Notes under the pieces: model-generated | What the model saw: the letters and a program-made list of their open reading frames with translations, nothing else | Database searches by the model: none | What the model was told of the DNA's origin: nothing | Assembly: GCF_001294645.1 (NCBI RefSeq) | Contig: NZ_CP011868.1 | Span: forward strand, 496,001 to 560,000 | Length of the DNA stretch: 64,000 bases | Direction of reading: 5' to 3' | DNA from: Pseudonocardia sp. HH130629-09 | GTDB taxonomy: Bacteria; Actinomycetota; Actinomycetes; Mycobacteriales; Pseudonocardiaceae | Shown here: positions 52,682 through 61,824 of the stretch, piece after piece | Position numbering within the stretch: position 1 is the first letter of the stretch | Layout of the letters: each line of letters starts with the position of its first letter | Position numbers and translations under genes: made by a program

Positions 52682-54493
52682 TCACCGCCGCAGCAGCCGC
52701 AGCAGCGTCGGCGGACGGCCGCCGAAGCCCTCGGCCTCGAGCACGACGAACAGCACCCGCGGCAGGTCGCGGACGGCGGGGAACAGCACGTAGCGCGGGT
52801 ACCAGGTGGGACGGAACTTCGCGTTGAACCGGTAGAGCGAGTCGATCTGCCACCAGCGCGAGGCGATCCGCAGCACTCGGGCCCAGCCGCGGGCGACCGG
52901 TCCGGCACCGATCCGCTCGCCGCGCTCCAGGGCGGAGCGGAACATCGCGAAGTTCAGCGACACCCGCTTCACGCCGTGGTCCTTCGCGGCCGCCATCAGC
53001 TCGGCGATCATCAGCTCGTTGACGCCGTTGTCGGCGTCGGCGGAGCGGATCATGAGGTCCAGCGAGAGCCCGTCGCGGCCCCAGGGGACCAGCTGCAGCA
53101 TCCCGGTCGGCTCGCCGTCGCGGAACGCGGTGACGATCACCGCGTCCGGGTCGGAGGGGTCCGCGACCCGCGAGGACGCCATCGAGAAACCGCGCTCGTC
53201 CTCCGCGCCGCGCCAGCGGTGCACGCGCTCGGCGATCCGCGTCCGCTCGGCCTCGTCGACGTCGCGCAGCCGCGTCACCTCGACGGTGTGCCCGCTGCGC
53301 TGCATCCGGTTGACGGTCTGGCGGACCCCGCGCATGGGGCGCCCGTCGAGGCTGAACGTCGCCGTCTCCAGCACCGCCTCGTCGCCCAGTTCCAGGGCGT
53401 CGAGACCGGCCTTGGCCCAGGCGGTCGCGCCGCGCTCGGAACAGCCCAGCACCGCGGGCGACCAGCCGTACCGGGTGCAGATGTCGAGGAAGGCCTCGAT
53501 GGCGCCGGGCCACGCGCCGACGTCGCCGACGGGGTCGCCCGAGGCCAGCGCGACCCCGGCGAGCACCCGGTAGGACACCGCTGACTTCCCGCCGTGGGCG
53601 AACACCGCGGCCTTGTCACGGCGCAGGGCGAAGTAGCCCAGTGAGTCGCCGTCGCGCTGGTCGAGTAGGGCACGCAGACGCTCCTCGTCCTCGGGGGCGA
53701 GCGACGGGCGCGGCTCCGGTGAGCGCAGCAGGTGGTACCCGGCGACGACGAGCGCCACCACCCCGAAGGTCAGCCCGATCGCCGAGGTCAGGTCGTCGAG
53801 CCACACGGCGCGCTGCTCGAACTGGACCGGGCCGGTCACCCCGATCAGCGACAGCGCCGCGTGCGCGGCCTGCGCGGCGATCGACGGGTCGCCGACGAGC
53901 CGGCGCGGGTTGAGCGCGAGCAGCACCCCGACGATGAGGAAGCCGGACAGCCCGAACTGCAGCAGCGACCGGACCGACCGGCCCAGCCCGCCCGGGTCCT
54001 GCCGGGCGACGAAGTAGCGGCGCGTGGCGATCAGCGCCGCCAGCAGCGCGACGACGAGCACCGCGGGCCCGATGCCGCGCCGCTGGTCCAGCACGTGCAG
54101 CAGGTTGACCACGACGAGGAACGTCGTCGTCGCGGTCGCCACCCACCACGCGCGCTGCTTGCGCCGGCGCAGCCCGGTGGCCAGCAGCAGCAGGCCGACC
54201 CCGGCGAGTGCGGTCACGACCAGCGACGCCAGCCCCAGCCCCGCGGGCAGCCCCAGGGTGCTGCGCAGCTCGCCGCCGAGGATGCGCCGCGGCGCGGGCA
54301 GCACCGCCGCGACGACGGTCAGCGCACCGACGATCCGTGCCGCCCACACCACGGCGCGCACGACGGCGGCCTCGGACAGCCGTCGTCTGCGGGCCTCCGG
54401 GTCCGGCGTCGGGGCCGCTCCGCGGGTGGAGCGGACGTCCCCGCGCTCGTCCGTGGTGTCGCCGGGCGGACCGGAGTCCTCAGAGCCCGTCAC
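52682..54493 (-). CDS. Phosphatidylglycerol lysyltransferase-domain (MprF/LysX-like, DUF2156) membrane protein
   Basis: A 603-residue protein. Residues about 45-260 hold six or seven hydrophobic segments ([95 protein letters not shown]). The C-terminal half is the DUF2156/GNAT-like aminoacyl-transferase: DSLGYFALRRDKAAVFAHGGKSAVSYRVLAGVALASGDPVGD, GDEAVLETATFSLDGRPMRGVRQTVNRMQRSGHTVEV, DLMIRSADADNGVNELMIAELMAAAKDHGVKRVSLNFAMFR, FNAKFRPTWYPRYVLFPAVRDLPRVLFVVLEAEGF. Such enzymes transfer an amino acid from tRNA to membrane phosphatidylglycerol, lowering surface charge. No LysRS domain is fused, unlike mycobacterial LysX. The GTG at 54493 (GGAGGAACGC) overlaps the upstream gene by 14 bp. Confidence 0.88.
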   Translation of the reverse strand: MTGSEDSGPPGDTTDERGDVRSTRGAAPTPDPEARRRRLSEAAVVRAVVWAARIVGALTVVAAVLPAPRRILGGELRSTLGLPAGLGLASLVVTALAGVGLLLLATGLRRRKQRAWWVATATTTFLVVVNLLHVLDQRRGIGPAVLVVALLAALIATRRYFVARQDPGGLGRSVRSLLQFGLSGFLIVGVLLALNPRRLVGDPSIAAQAAHAALSLIGVTGPVQFEQRAVWLDDLTSAIGLTFGVVALVVAGYHLLRSPEPRPSLAPEDEERLRALLDQRDGDSLGYFALRRDKAAVFAHGGKSAVSYRVLAGVALASGDPVGDVGAWPGAIEAFLDICTRYGWSPAVLGCSERGATAWAKAGLDALELGDEAVLETATFSLDGRPMRGVRQTVNRMQRSGHTVEVTRLRDVDEAERTRIAERVHRWRGAEDERGFSMASSRVADPSDPDAVIVTAFRDGEPTGMLQLVPWGRDGLSLDLMIRSADADNGVNELMIAELMAAAKDHGVKRVSLNFAMFRSALERGERIGAGPVARGWARVLRIASRWWQIDSLYRFNAKFRPTWYPRYVLFPAVRDLPRVLFVVLEAEGFGGRPPTLLRLLRR

Positions 54494-55346
54494 GCGTTCC
54501 TCCTGTCGATCCCGTCCCCGGTGGCGATCCACCGGCGGCGTCCGAGCGGGCCACCGGACCCGGCAGCCGGGCGCCGAGCGCGTCCAGCTCCGCGGCGACG
54601 ACGTCGGCCGGCAGGTTCCCCTGCGCCGCGGTCACCGACCCCGACGCTGGCGCCGGGCCCGGCAGCGGCGCGCCCGGGACCGGGTCATCCTGCGTCGCCG
54701 CGGTGCGCACGACGACCAGGTCCAACGGATCGGGCGAACCGGACCCGGGGTCCGGGCAGCCGTCGCCGCCGGGAGGTCCGGCCGCCGTCGCGACGTCGGC
54801 ACGCTCGGCGAGCGCCCGGCCCAGTGCGCACCCCGGCGCGTCGGGCGGTCCGGCGAGGGCCCACGCGGCCCGGTCGGTCCACAGCACCATCACGGCCGGC
54901 ATCCGTCCCGCGGTGACCGCGGCGTCGACGGCGGCGTCGACCGCGGCCGACCCGTCACGGGGCCCGGTCCACACCAGGACGGGGTGGGCGAGGTGGTCGT
55001 CGTAGCCGGGCGGGAGGTGCACGGGCACCTCGACGCCGTCGACGGTCGGCACGGTGTCCCGGCCGGGGCCGGTCACCGGCTGGACGGGCGGCGCCGGCAG
55101 GCCGCCGCGGTCCGGTCCGGCGGCCAGTGAGGCGGGCGTCGGGTAGAAGCCGAACCAGGCGTTCGTCGCGATCGCGACGGCGAGCACGACGAGTGCGACC
55201 ACGGCCGGCAGGGCGGCCGCCCGCACCGCGGGGCGCCACCGGCCCCACCGGAGCACGAGCAGGACGAGGGCGAGCACGGCCGCGCCCGCGACGGCAGTGA
55301 CGGTGACGGCCGACTCGAGCGGGAGGAGTGCGGTCCCGGCGAGCAC
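54480..55346 (-). CDS. Membrane-anchored esterase-like protein lacking a nucleophile motif
   Basis: A 288-residue protein with an N-terminal pair of membrane helices (ALLPLESAVTVTAVAGAAVLALVLLVLRW and AALPAVVALVVLAVAIATNAWFGFYPTPASLAAG), the same architecture as the broken esterase at 51461. The outer part shows VPVHLPPGYDDHLAHPVLVWTGP and AAVTAGRMPAVMVLW, the esterase-D-like beginning, but no GxSxG nucleophile elbow or terminal His can be found; the rest is Pro/Gly/Asp-rich. I judge it a degenerate, probably non-catalytic relative. The GTG at 55346 is the first start. It is the first gene of the minus-strand cluster down to nadE. Confidence 0.6.
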   Translation of the reverse strand: MLAGTALLPLESAVTVTAVAGAAVLALVLLVLRWGRWRPAVRAAALPAVVALVVLAVAIATNAWFGFYPTPASLAAGPDRGGLPAPPVQPVTGPGRDTVPTVDGVEVPVHLPPGYDDHLAHPVLVWTGPRDGSAAVDAAVDAAVTAGRMPAVMVLWTDRAAWALAGPPDAPGCALGRALAERADVATAAGPPGGDGCPDPGSGSPDPLDLVVVRTAATQDDPVPGAPLPGPAPASGSVTAAQGNLPADVVAAELDALGARLPGPVARSDAAGGSPPGTGSTGGTRDGL

Positions 55347-55642
55347 CTCACCACGATTCCACGGCGGTCCCGGGGCCCCGGCGGCGGGACGATCCGTCCC
55401 CGTCGTCGGGAACGTCCTAGATCAAGTCCAGAACAGAGTGTCCCAAACATGCCGTCCGGGGTCGCCCGTGACGGGAACGTGATGCACCCAGCGTTGTCCC
55501 GCAGACGATCCCGTGGGGCCAGCTGGATGGCGGACGTCACACGGACGACGGGGAACGTGGTCCCCGCCGCATGCCGAGGCCGTTTCGGGCCGACCCCACC
55601 GGTGTTCGACAGCAATCGCACCGAGCCACGGAGGACAGCAGC

Positions 55643-56413
55643 ATGATCACGAAGGACATGACCCGGGAGCTCATCGGTCGCCAGGTCGTCGACAACCACG
55701 GCGAGAAGGTCGGCAAGATCGGCCAGATCTACCTGGACGAGCGGAGCGGGGAGCCGACCTGGGCCACGGTCAACACCGGGCTGTTCGGCACCAAGGAGAG
55801 CTTCGTGCCGCTGCAGAACGCCGACGTGCACGACCTCGACGTCGCGCTGGGTGTGGAGAAGCAGGCCGTCAAGAACTCCCCGCACGTGGGCCGCTCCGAC
55901 GAGCGCCTGACCGGTTCGGAGGAGGACGAGCTCTACCGTCACTACGGCATCGGCCAGGGCCGCACCGACGCCCGCCACGCCACCGGTGAGCGCACCGACC
56001 GCGACCGCACCGCCCGCACCGGCGGCGACGACGCGATCGTCCGGCACGAGGAGTACCTGCGCGTCGGCACCGAGACCGAGGAGACCGGTCGCGTCGCGCT
56101 GCGCAAGTACGTGGTGACCGAGGACCAGACCGTCACCGTCCCGGTGTCGCACGAGGAGGTCCGCCTCGAGCGCGAGCCGATCGACGGCACCGAGGCGACG
56201 GCCCGCCCGGGCGCCATCGGCGAGGCCGAGCAGGAGGTGATCTTGCACCGCGAGCGCCCGGTCGTCGACAAGACCACCGAGGCCGTCGAGAAGGTCCGCC
56301 TGGGCACCCGCACCGTCACCGAGGACGAGAAGGTCTCCGACACCGTCCGCAAGGAGCGCATCGAGGTCGACGACCCGCAGCACGCCCTGCCCCGCGACGA
56401 GCGCCGCAGCTGA
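55643..56413 (+). CDS. PRC-barrel and DUF2382 domain protein
   Basis: A 256-residue acidic protein. Residues 5-95 form a PRC-barrel (LIGRQVVDNHGEKVGKIGQIYLDERSGEPTWATVNTGLFGTKESFVPLQNA). After a charged linker, residues about 135-245 are DUF2382: VRHEEYLRVGTETEETGRVALRKYVVTEDQTVTVPVSHEEVRLEREPI and VEKVRLGTRTVTEDEKVSDTVRKERIEVD. The pair is common in actinobacteria and deinococci as a general-stress protein; molecular function is unknown. The ATG at 55643 is placed by GGAGGACAGCAGC. Three copies of GGGAACGT lie in the 235 bp upstream. A strong terminator follows. Confidence 0.92.
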   Translation: MITKDMTRELIGRQVVDNHGEKVGKIGQIYLDERSGEPTWATVNTGLFGTKESFVPLQNADVHDLDVALGVEKQAVKNSPHVGRSDERLTGSEEDELYRHYGIGQGRTDARHATGERTDRDRTARTGGDDAIVRHEEYLRVGTETEETGRVALRKYVVTEDQTVTVPVSHEEVRLEREPIDGTEATARPGAIGEAEQEVILHRERPVVDKTTEAVEKVRLGTRTVTEDEKVSDTVRKERIEVDDPQHALPRDERRS

Positions 56414-56429
56414 GCGACGCACCGCGCCA

Positions 56430-56474
56430 CCGGCGCGTCACCGGAGCCCGCACCCGGGCCCGGTGACGCGCCGG
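56430..56474. terminator. Bidirectional hairpin between PRC-barrel gene and hydrolase
   Basis: CCGGCGCGTCACCGG and CCGGTGACGCGCCGG form a perfect 15-bp stem with a 15-base loop, between two convergent stops. Confidence 0.87.
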
Positions 56475-56523
56475 ACCCATGTCCGGGCCGCCCGGGTACG
56501 TCACCGACGGTGTCCTGCGGGGA

Positions 56524-57642
56524 TCAGGACGGGCTGCTGCTCCTGCTCGGATCCGGTGCGGGCGCCGGGACCGGGGAGGCGAGCAGCGCGAACGCCGTCC
56601 GGAGCGCGCCGGACGCCTCGGCGACCGCCTGCCGGGGCCGCGTCCCGATCCCGAGCGAGGTCGCGAAGCCGTGCACCAGGTCCGGGTGGCGGCGCAGCGT
56701 GGCCGGGACGCCCGCCTCCCGCATCCGGGTGACCAGGTGCTCGCCCTCGTCACGCAGCGGGTCGAACCCGGCGGTCGCGACGTAGGCCGGCGGCATCCCG
56801 GTCAGGTCGCCCTCGGCGATCCGCAGCCGTGGGTCGTCGCGCAGCGCCTCGGGGACGTACCAGCCGGCCATCGCCTCGATCGCCTCGCCGGTGAGCAGGA
56901 ACCCGTCGCCGAACAGCTCGCGCGAGCGGGTGTGCCCCTCGAGCTCGGTGACGGGGAAGAACGCCAGGCAGAACACCGGACGTCCGGCCGGGTCGGCGCC
57001 GTAGCGGCTGGTCTCGCGGGCCACCGTGAGCGCCAGGCTCGCCCCGGCGGAGTCCCCGCCGACCGCGATCCGGCCCGGGGCCGCCCCGAACTCCTCCGGA
57101 TGCGCCACGACGTGCGCGAAGGCGGCCAGACAGTCGTCGACGGCGGCCGGGAAGGGGTGCTCGGGCGCCAGCCGGTAGTCCACCGAGAGCACCCGGGCGC
57201 CGGACTCGGCGGCCAGCGTGGCGCACAGCTCGTCGTGGGTGTCCAGGTCGCCCGCGACGAAACCGCCGCCGTGCACGTAGACGAGCAGTGCGCCGTCGAG
57301 CACGTCCGGTCCGGGCGGGGGCACGTACAGCCGCGCCCGCAGGTCGGCGACCGCGCCGGGGACCGTCCGGTCCTCGCGGCGCACCCCCGGCTCGGCGGGC
57401 CCGGCGACGACGCGGTCGACGAACGACTGGCCGGCCCGCATCTGCTCCGGCGGCGGGACGGGCTGCGGCCGGCGCGGGGTGAGCAGCCGCAGCAGCAGCT
57501 GGATGTCGAGGTCGAGCTGCTGGCCGTCGCGGCGGACGGGCGGGCCCGCGATCACTCGCTTCACCGGCTTCGGCAGGGCCAGCACACCGCGCAGGGCTCC
57601 CCGTGCCACCCGCACCCGACGATCCACGGCGACCTCCCGCAT
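56524..57642 (-). CDS. HSL-type alpha/beta hydrolase (lipase/esterase)
   Basis: A 372-residue esterase of the hormone-sensitive-lipase family. The oxyanion motif HGGGFVAGDLDTHDELCATLA and the nucleophile elbow GGDSAGASLALTVA are intact; the Asp (ATAGFDPLRDEGEHLVTRM) and the His (HPDLVHGFATSLG) complete the triad. An N-terminal cap of about 110 residues (MREVAVDRRVRVARGALR at the start) precedes it. The end is Pro/Ser-rich. The ATG at 57642 has GGAG at about nine bases; the GTG at 57657 is an alternative. It should hydrolyse short or medium acyl esters in the cytosol. It is divergent from the secreted lipase. Confidence 0.9.
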   Translation of the reverse strand: MREVAVDRRVRVARGALRGVLALPKPVKRVIAGPPVRRDGQQLDLDIQLLLRLLTPRRPQPVPPPEQMRAGQSFVDRVVAGPAEPGVRREDRTVPGAVADLRARLYVPPPGPDVLDGALLVYVHGGGFVAGDLDTHDELCATLAAESGARVLSVDYRLAPEHPFPAAVDDCLAAFAHVVAHPEEFGAAPGRIAVGGDSAGASLALTVARETSRYGADPAGRPVFCLAFFPVTELEGHTRSRELFGDGFLLTGEAIEAMAGWYVPEALRDDPRLRIAEGDLTGMPPAYVATAGFDPLRDEGEHLVTRMREAGVPATLRRHPDLVHGFATSLGIGTRPRQAVAEASGALRTAFALLASPVPAPAPDPSRSSSPS

Positions 57643-57807
57643 CCACTCGATCTCCACCCCCGATTGTGGCACCGGGTGCCGTTGCGTGCCGCTGCGCGCG
57701 GCACGCATCACCCGCCGGTCGTCGCCGGATCGCAACCTCCGCCGTCCGTTCCTCCGCCGCCGGATCCTCGTTCAATCCAGTGGAGATCATCTACGGAGGG
57801 GACGTGC

Positions 57808-58977
57808 ATGAGGACGAGGCTGCGTGCGACGGTCGTGGCGGGGGTGGTGGCGGTCGTCGCGGCGGTGGTCGCGGTGCCGCAGGCACTGGCCTCGCCGGAC
57901 GGACCGGGAGCCGACGGGGAACCGGGTGACGTCGTGTCCGCGGAGCGGGTCCTCACCCCGACGGTGCCCGCCGCGACGGCGACCCGGATCCTCTACCGCA
58001 GCCTCGACACCGACGACCGCCCGGTCACGGTGAGCGGCATCGTCCTCACCCCGCTCGTCCCGGCGCCCGGGCCGGCCCGGGTCATCGGCTTCGCCGCGGG
58101 GACCCAGGGGCTCGCCGACCGCTGCGCGCCGTCGCGGCAGCTGCAGGCCGGCACCGAGTACGAGGCCCCGGCGATCGGTGCGCTGCTGAGCAGCGGCTAC
58201 ACCGTGGCCGTCACCGACTACGAGGGCCTGGGCACGCCCGGCGAGCACACCTACGTCAACCGGGCCGCCCAGGCGCACGCCCTGCTCGACGTCGCGCGTG
58301 CGGCCCAGCGGGCCGGTGTCGGCGTGCCGGAGGACGCCCCGACCGCGCTCTACGGCTACTCCCAGGGCGGCGGGGCGTCCGCCGCCGCGGTCGAGCTGGC
58401 CCCGGAGTACGCCCCCGAGCTGGACCTCGTCGGCGCCTACGCGGGCGCGCCCCCCGCGGACCTGCGCGCGACCGGCCGCGTCCTCGACAGCGGCCCCGCC
58501 TCCTTCCTGCTCGGTTACGCCGTCTCCGGGTTCGACGCCGCCTACCCCGACCTCGGCGTGCTGGACCTGCTGAACGACCGCGGCCGCCAGGTGATCGCCG
58601 AGCTGCGCGAGCAGTGCACCCCGGACTCGGCGCTGCGCTACCCGGGCCTGCGGTCCGAGCAGCTGTCCGCCGACGGGCGGCCGATCTCGGAGTTCCTCGA
58701 CGAGGAGCCCTTCGCGAGCCGGGTGGACGAGCAGCTGATCGGGCGCCGTACGCCCGAGGCCCCGGTGCTCATCGTGCACAGCCTCACCGACGACATCGTG
58801 CCGTTCGACCAGGGTCGGGAGCTCGCCGAGCGCTGGTGCGACCAGGGTGCCGACGTCGAGTTCCGGCCGTCGCCCGTCCCGGGGCACCTCGGCGGTTACC
58901 CGGACGGCCAGGCCCGGGCGCTGGCGTTCCTACAGACCCGCTTCGCCGACCTGCCGACCGCGTCCACCTGCGACTGA
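57808..58977 (+). CDS. Secreted lipase (secretory lipase / LIP family)
   Basis: A 389-residue exported hydrolase. The signal peptide is MRTRLRATVVAGVVAVVAAVVAVPQALAS. The mature protein has ATRILYRSLDTDDRPVTVSGIVLTP, VIGFAAGTQGLADRCAPSRQL, YTVAVTDYEGLGTPGEHTYVN, the nucleophile GYSQGGGASAAAVEL, the Asp loop VLIVHSLTDDIVPFDQG and the His in VPGHLGGYPDG. This is the order of the actinobacterial/fungal secretory lipase family. The ATG at 57808 follows GGAGGGGACGTGC. Its likely substrates are extracellular triacylglycerols or other esters. Confidence 0.92.
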   Translation: MRTRLRATVVAGVVAVVAAVVAVPQALASPDGPGADGEPGDVVSAERVLTPTVPAATATRILYRSLDTDDRPVTVSGIVLTPLVPAPGPARVIGFAAGTQGLADRCAPSRQLQAGTEYEAPAIGALLSSGYTVAVTDYEGLGTPGEHTYVNRAAQAHALLDVARAAQRAGVGVPEDAPTALYGYSQGGGASAAAVELAPEYAPELDLVGAYAGAPPADLRATGRVLDSGPASFLLGYAVSGFDAAYPDLGVLDLLNDRGRQVIAELREQCTPDSALRYPGLRSEQLSADGRPISEFLDEEPFASRVDEQLIGRRTPEAPVLIVHSLTDDIVPFDQGRELAERWCDQGADVEFRPSPVPGHLGGYPDGQARALAFLQTRFADLPTASTCD

Positions 58978-59699
58978 CCCATTGCTCGGGAGCACCTCCC
59001 GCCGTGGTCGACGTACTACGCAGCGGGGGGACTCGCGGCAAGCCCCCCGGGACGGCGCCGGACTCCGTGCCCGGCGCCGTGACCTGCGGCGTCGGAGGAT
59101 GCAGGAGGGGGGTACGCGTGCGCCGGGTGACGGGCGGGGACGAGGCCTACCGGCAGCGCCGCGGCCTGGACCACCGCGCCGCCGCGATGGCGGTGGTGGT
59201 GCAGGGAGATGGTCGTACCGGATGTCTCCGGGGCACTGTTCACCGCCGACCTTGTGACCTCCGACCGCACCACTCGACCCGGACCCGTCCCTGGTCGCCG
59301 ACCTGTCGACCACGCACACCGACTGATCGGGAAGGCGCGCGCGACGCGGCCGAGCGCACGGGGCTTCACGCCGTGTTCGCCGTCCTGGGGGCCGGGGCGG
59401 ACATGGTGGCCTTTGTCCGGGTCCCCGGCCGTGTCGGGTGGGTAGGTGGCCGTGGTCCCGGCCTCGTGGGCCCACCGCCCTCCCGCGTCGCCCACCTCGA
59501 TCGCTACGGGACGAGCAGGATCTTGCCCCCCCGGGTGCCCGAGCACCCGCCATCCCGCCATCCCGGCGTGACGCCGACACCGGGCCGTGACCCGGGTGGC
59601 GGACTCTCCCGCAGGAGCACGGGGCCGGCGGCCTGGTCGACCAGCTCCCGGGTCGGCCGCGCGTCGGACCCCGCCGCGTCCGGCGGCAGGGTCCGCTGC
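58978..59699. other. Gene-free 722-bp stretch
   Basis: Both strands have open frames but none with domain-like content or a convincing start and ribosome site. A short minus-strand piece GTRGGKILLVP (near 59510-59545) resembles the C-terminal end of a zinc-type quinone oxidoreductase and may be a relic. No palindromic element, tRNA or CRISPR is seen here. Confidence 0.5.
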
Positions 59700-61352
59700 T
59701 CAACGGTGGGCTCCGCCGTCGTCGTGTCGCCGGTCGACGGAGCCGCGGATGCGCGACTCCCCGTGCCCGGACCACTCCTTCTCACGCAGCTCGAACTTCT
59801 GCACCTTGCCGGTGGAGGTCTTGGGCAGCTCGTCGACGATCTCGACGGTCTTCGGAGCCTTGTAGCGGGCGATCCTCGACTTCACGTGGTCGATCAGCTC
59901 CTGCGGCCCGGCGGAGCCGCGCCGCTTGAGCACGACGAACGCCTTCGGGACCTCGCCCCACTTCTCGTCCGGAACGCCGACGACCGCGGCCTCGAGCACC
60001 GCGTCGTGCGATACGACGGCCTGCTCGACCTCCACGGTGGAGATGTTCTCCCCGCCGGAGATGACGACGTCCTTGGCCCGGTCGCGCAGCTCGACGTAGC
60101 CGTCGGGGTGCACGACGCCGAGGTCGCCGGAGTGGAACCAGCCGCCGCGGAACGCCTCCTCGGTCCTGTCCGGGTCGCGGTGGTAGCCCTTCATGACGTT
60201 GTTGCCGCGCATGACGATCTCGCCCATGGCGGTGCCGTCGCGGGCGACGTCGATCATGTCCTTGTCGACGACGCGGACGCGGTCGGCGCAGATCATCCCG
60301 ACGCCCTGACGGGCCTGCAGGATGGCGCGCTCCTCGGCGTCGAGGTCGTCCCAGGCGTGCTGGTACTGGTTCACCGAGTACGGGCCGTAGGTCTCGGTGA
60401 GACCGTAGACGTGCACGATCCGGAAGCCCATCCGCTCCATCTGCAAGATGGTGGTCGGGCTCGGCGGGGCGCCCGCGGTGGTGATCACCAACTGGTGGTC
60501 CACGGTGGCCGCCTCGGGCGCGTTCATGATCGTGGTGACGACGGTGGGTGCGCCGTTGAGATGGGTGACCCCGTGCTCGGCGATCAGGCCCCAGATGACG
60601 TTCCCGCGCACCTCACGCAGGCAGACGTGGGTGCCGCCGATCGCCGTCACGGCCCACGGGGTGCACCAGCCGTTGCAGTGAAACATCGGCAGTGTCCACA
60701 AGTACACCGAGTCCGGGCCGTGCGCGGAGTGCACGATCTCGCCGAACGAGTTCAGGTAGGCGCCGCGGTGGTGGTACTCCACGCCCTTCGGGTGCCCGGT
60801 GGTCCCGGACGTGTAGTTGATCGAGATCGTGCCGCGCTCGTCGTCGACGGCCCAGGGGAGGGGCTCGTCGGAGCCGCGGGCGAGCAGGTCGGCGTAGGGG
60901 ACTCCGGAGCCGGTGCCGTCCCCGGGTGCGGCGGCGTCGACGACGGTGACGATCTCGGTGACGGTCTTCAGGTCGTCCGCGATCGGGCGCACGGTCTCGT
61001 AGAGGACCGCGTCCACGACGAGGATCTTCGCCGCGGAGTGGTCCAGGATGTAGCGGACCTCCTCGCTGGCGAGGCGGGTGTTGACCGCGACCAGCACCGC
61101 GCCCGCCAGCGGGACCGCGAAGTGCGCGACCAGCATCTCGGGCAGGTTCGGCAGCAGGTAGGCGACCCGGTCACCGGGCTGTACGCCGGAGGCATGCAGG
61201 GCGCGCGCGACGCGGGTGGCCTCGGCCGCGAACTCGGCGTAGGTGTGCCGTCGCTCACCGTAGACGATCGCCGTCTTGTCCCCGAACACGGCGGCCGACC
61301 GGCCGAGAAAGGCCAGCGGGGTCAGCGGGGTGGTCCAGACGTCGGCGGTCAC
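59700..61352 (-). CDS. Acyl-CoA synthetase (AMP-forming, class I adenylate-forming)
   Basis: A 550-residue ligase that activates a carboxylic acid to acyl-AMP and then acyl-CoA. The P-loop-like motif is SINYTSGTTGHPKGVEYHHRGAYLN; others are the A5 motif HVYGLTETYGPYSVN, the A7/A8 hinge region GWFHSGDLGVVHPDGYVELRDRAKDVVISGGENISTVEVEQAV and the catalytic Lys segment ELPKTSTGKVQKFELRE. QHAWDDLDAEERAILQARQG is typical of the medium/long-chain branch with a conserved role in fatty or aromatic acid use. The last about 25 residues are an odd hydrophilic extension. The GTG at 61352 gives VTADVWTTPLTPLAFLGRSA. It lies 117 bp downstream of the DUF4387-AtuA unit on the same strand. Confidence 0.94.
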   Translation of the reverse strand: MTADVWTTPLTPLAFLGRSAAVFGDKTAIVYGERRHTYAEFAAEATRVARALHASGVQPGDRVAYLLPNLPEMLVAHFAVPLAGAVLVAVNTRLASEEVRYILDHSAAKILVVDAVLYETVRPIADDLKTVTEIVTVVDAAAPGDGTGSGVPYADLLARGSDEPLPWAVDDERGTISINYTSGTTGHPKGVEYHHRGAYLNSFGEIVHSAHGPDSVYLWTLPMFHCNGWCTPWAVTAIGGTHVCLREVRGNVIWGLIAEHGVTHLNGAPTVVTTIMNAPEAATVDHQLVITTAGAPPSPTTILQMERMGFRIVHVYGLTETYGPYSVNQYQHAWDDLDAEERAILQARQGVGMICADRVRVVDKDMIDVARDGTAMGEIVMRGNNVMKGYHRDPDRTEEAFRGGWFHSGDLGVVHPDGYVELRDRAKDVVISGGENISTVEVEQAVVSHDAVLEAAVVGVPDEKWGEVPKAFVVLKRRGSAGPQELIDHVKSRIARYKAPKTVEIVDELPKTSTGKVQKFELREKEWSGHGESRIRGSVDRRHDDGGAHR

Positions 61353-61469
61353 GGTCGCCTCCCCCGCAGGTCAGCGAACGTGTCGACGCCGCTTCCTCGG
61401 CCGTTCACCGACACCAGCACACGCAGCCGGCCACGATGACGGGTCCGGTCGCCCGCTCCGCGCCATCGA

Positions 61470-61823
61470 TCAGACATGGTGGGCCGCCAGCGGGATGTAC
61501 TGCTGCGCGGAGTGGATGTCCCGATCGTTGACCGAGCCCTGCGGTACGGATCGTGGGTAGGAGATCTTCACCACCCGTAGTTCCGGGATCCGGAAGATCT
61601 TCACCGCCTCGGCAGGAGCTTCGTACACGCGCGAGATTCCCTCCGGTGTCAGCCATGAGGCGTCGGCGAGACGCTGGTAGGCGTCGTCGTCGGGGAGGAA
61701 GACGTCGATCGTCACCCAGAACGGGCCGGCGTTCTTGGAGCGAATCTTGGAAGCGAGTTCGCCGACCGTCGCGCCGGCGTCGGACGGCGTGGTCGTGGAC
61801 TGCGGCGGAGGGGCGTTGACCAT
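61470..61823 (-). CDS. DUF4387 family protein
   Basis: A 117-residue protein: TVGELASKIRSKNAGPFWVTIDVFLPDDDAYQRLADASWLTPEGISRVYEAP, then VKIFRIPELRVVKISYPRS and a terminal DIHSAQQYIPLA. This is the DUF4387 pattern, a family that occurs almost always next to, or fused with, AtuA-like (DUF1446) proteins. The ATG is one base after the AtuA-like stop, so the two are co-translated and likely form one complex. The reaction is unknown. Confidence 0.9.
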   Translation of the reverse strand: MVNAPPPQSTTTPSDAGATVGELASKIRSKNAGPFWVTIDVFLPDDDAYQRLADASWLTPEGISRVYEAPAEAVKIFRIPELRVVKISYPRSVPQGSVNDRDIHSAQQYIPLAAHHV

Positions 61824-61824
61824 G

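Noticed and set aside
59016-59561. 181-codon minus-strand frame in the gene-poor stretch
   Set aside because: No ribosome site, no secondary-structure-like pattern and no family resemblance; could not be supported as a gene.
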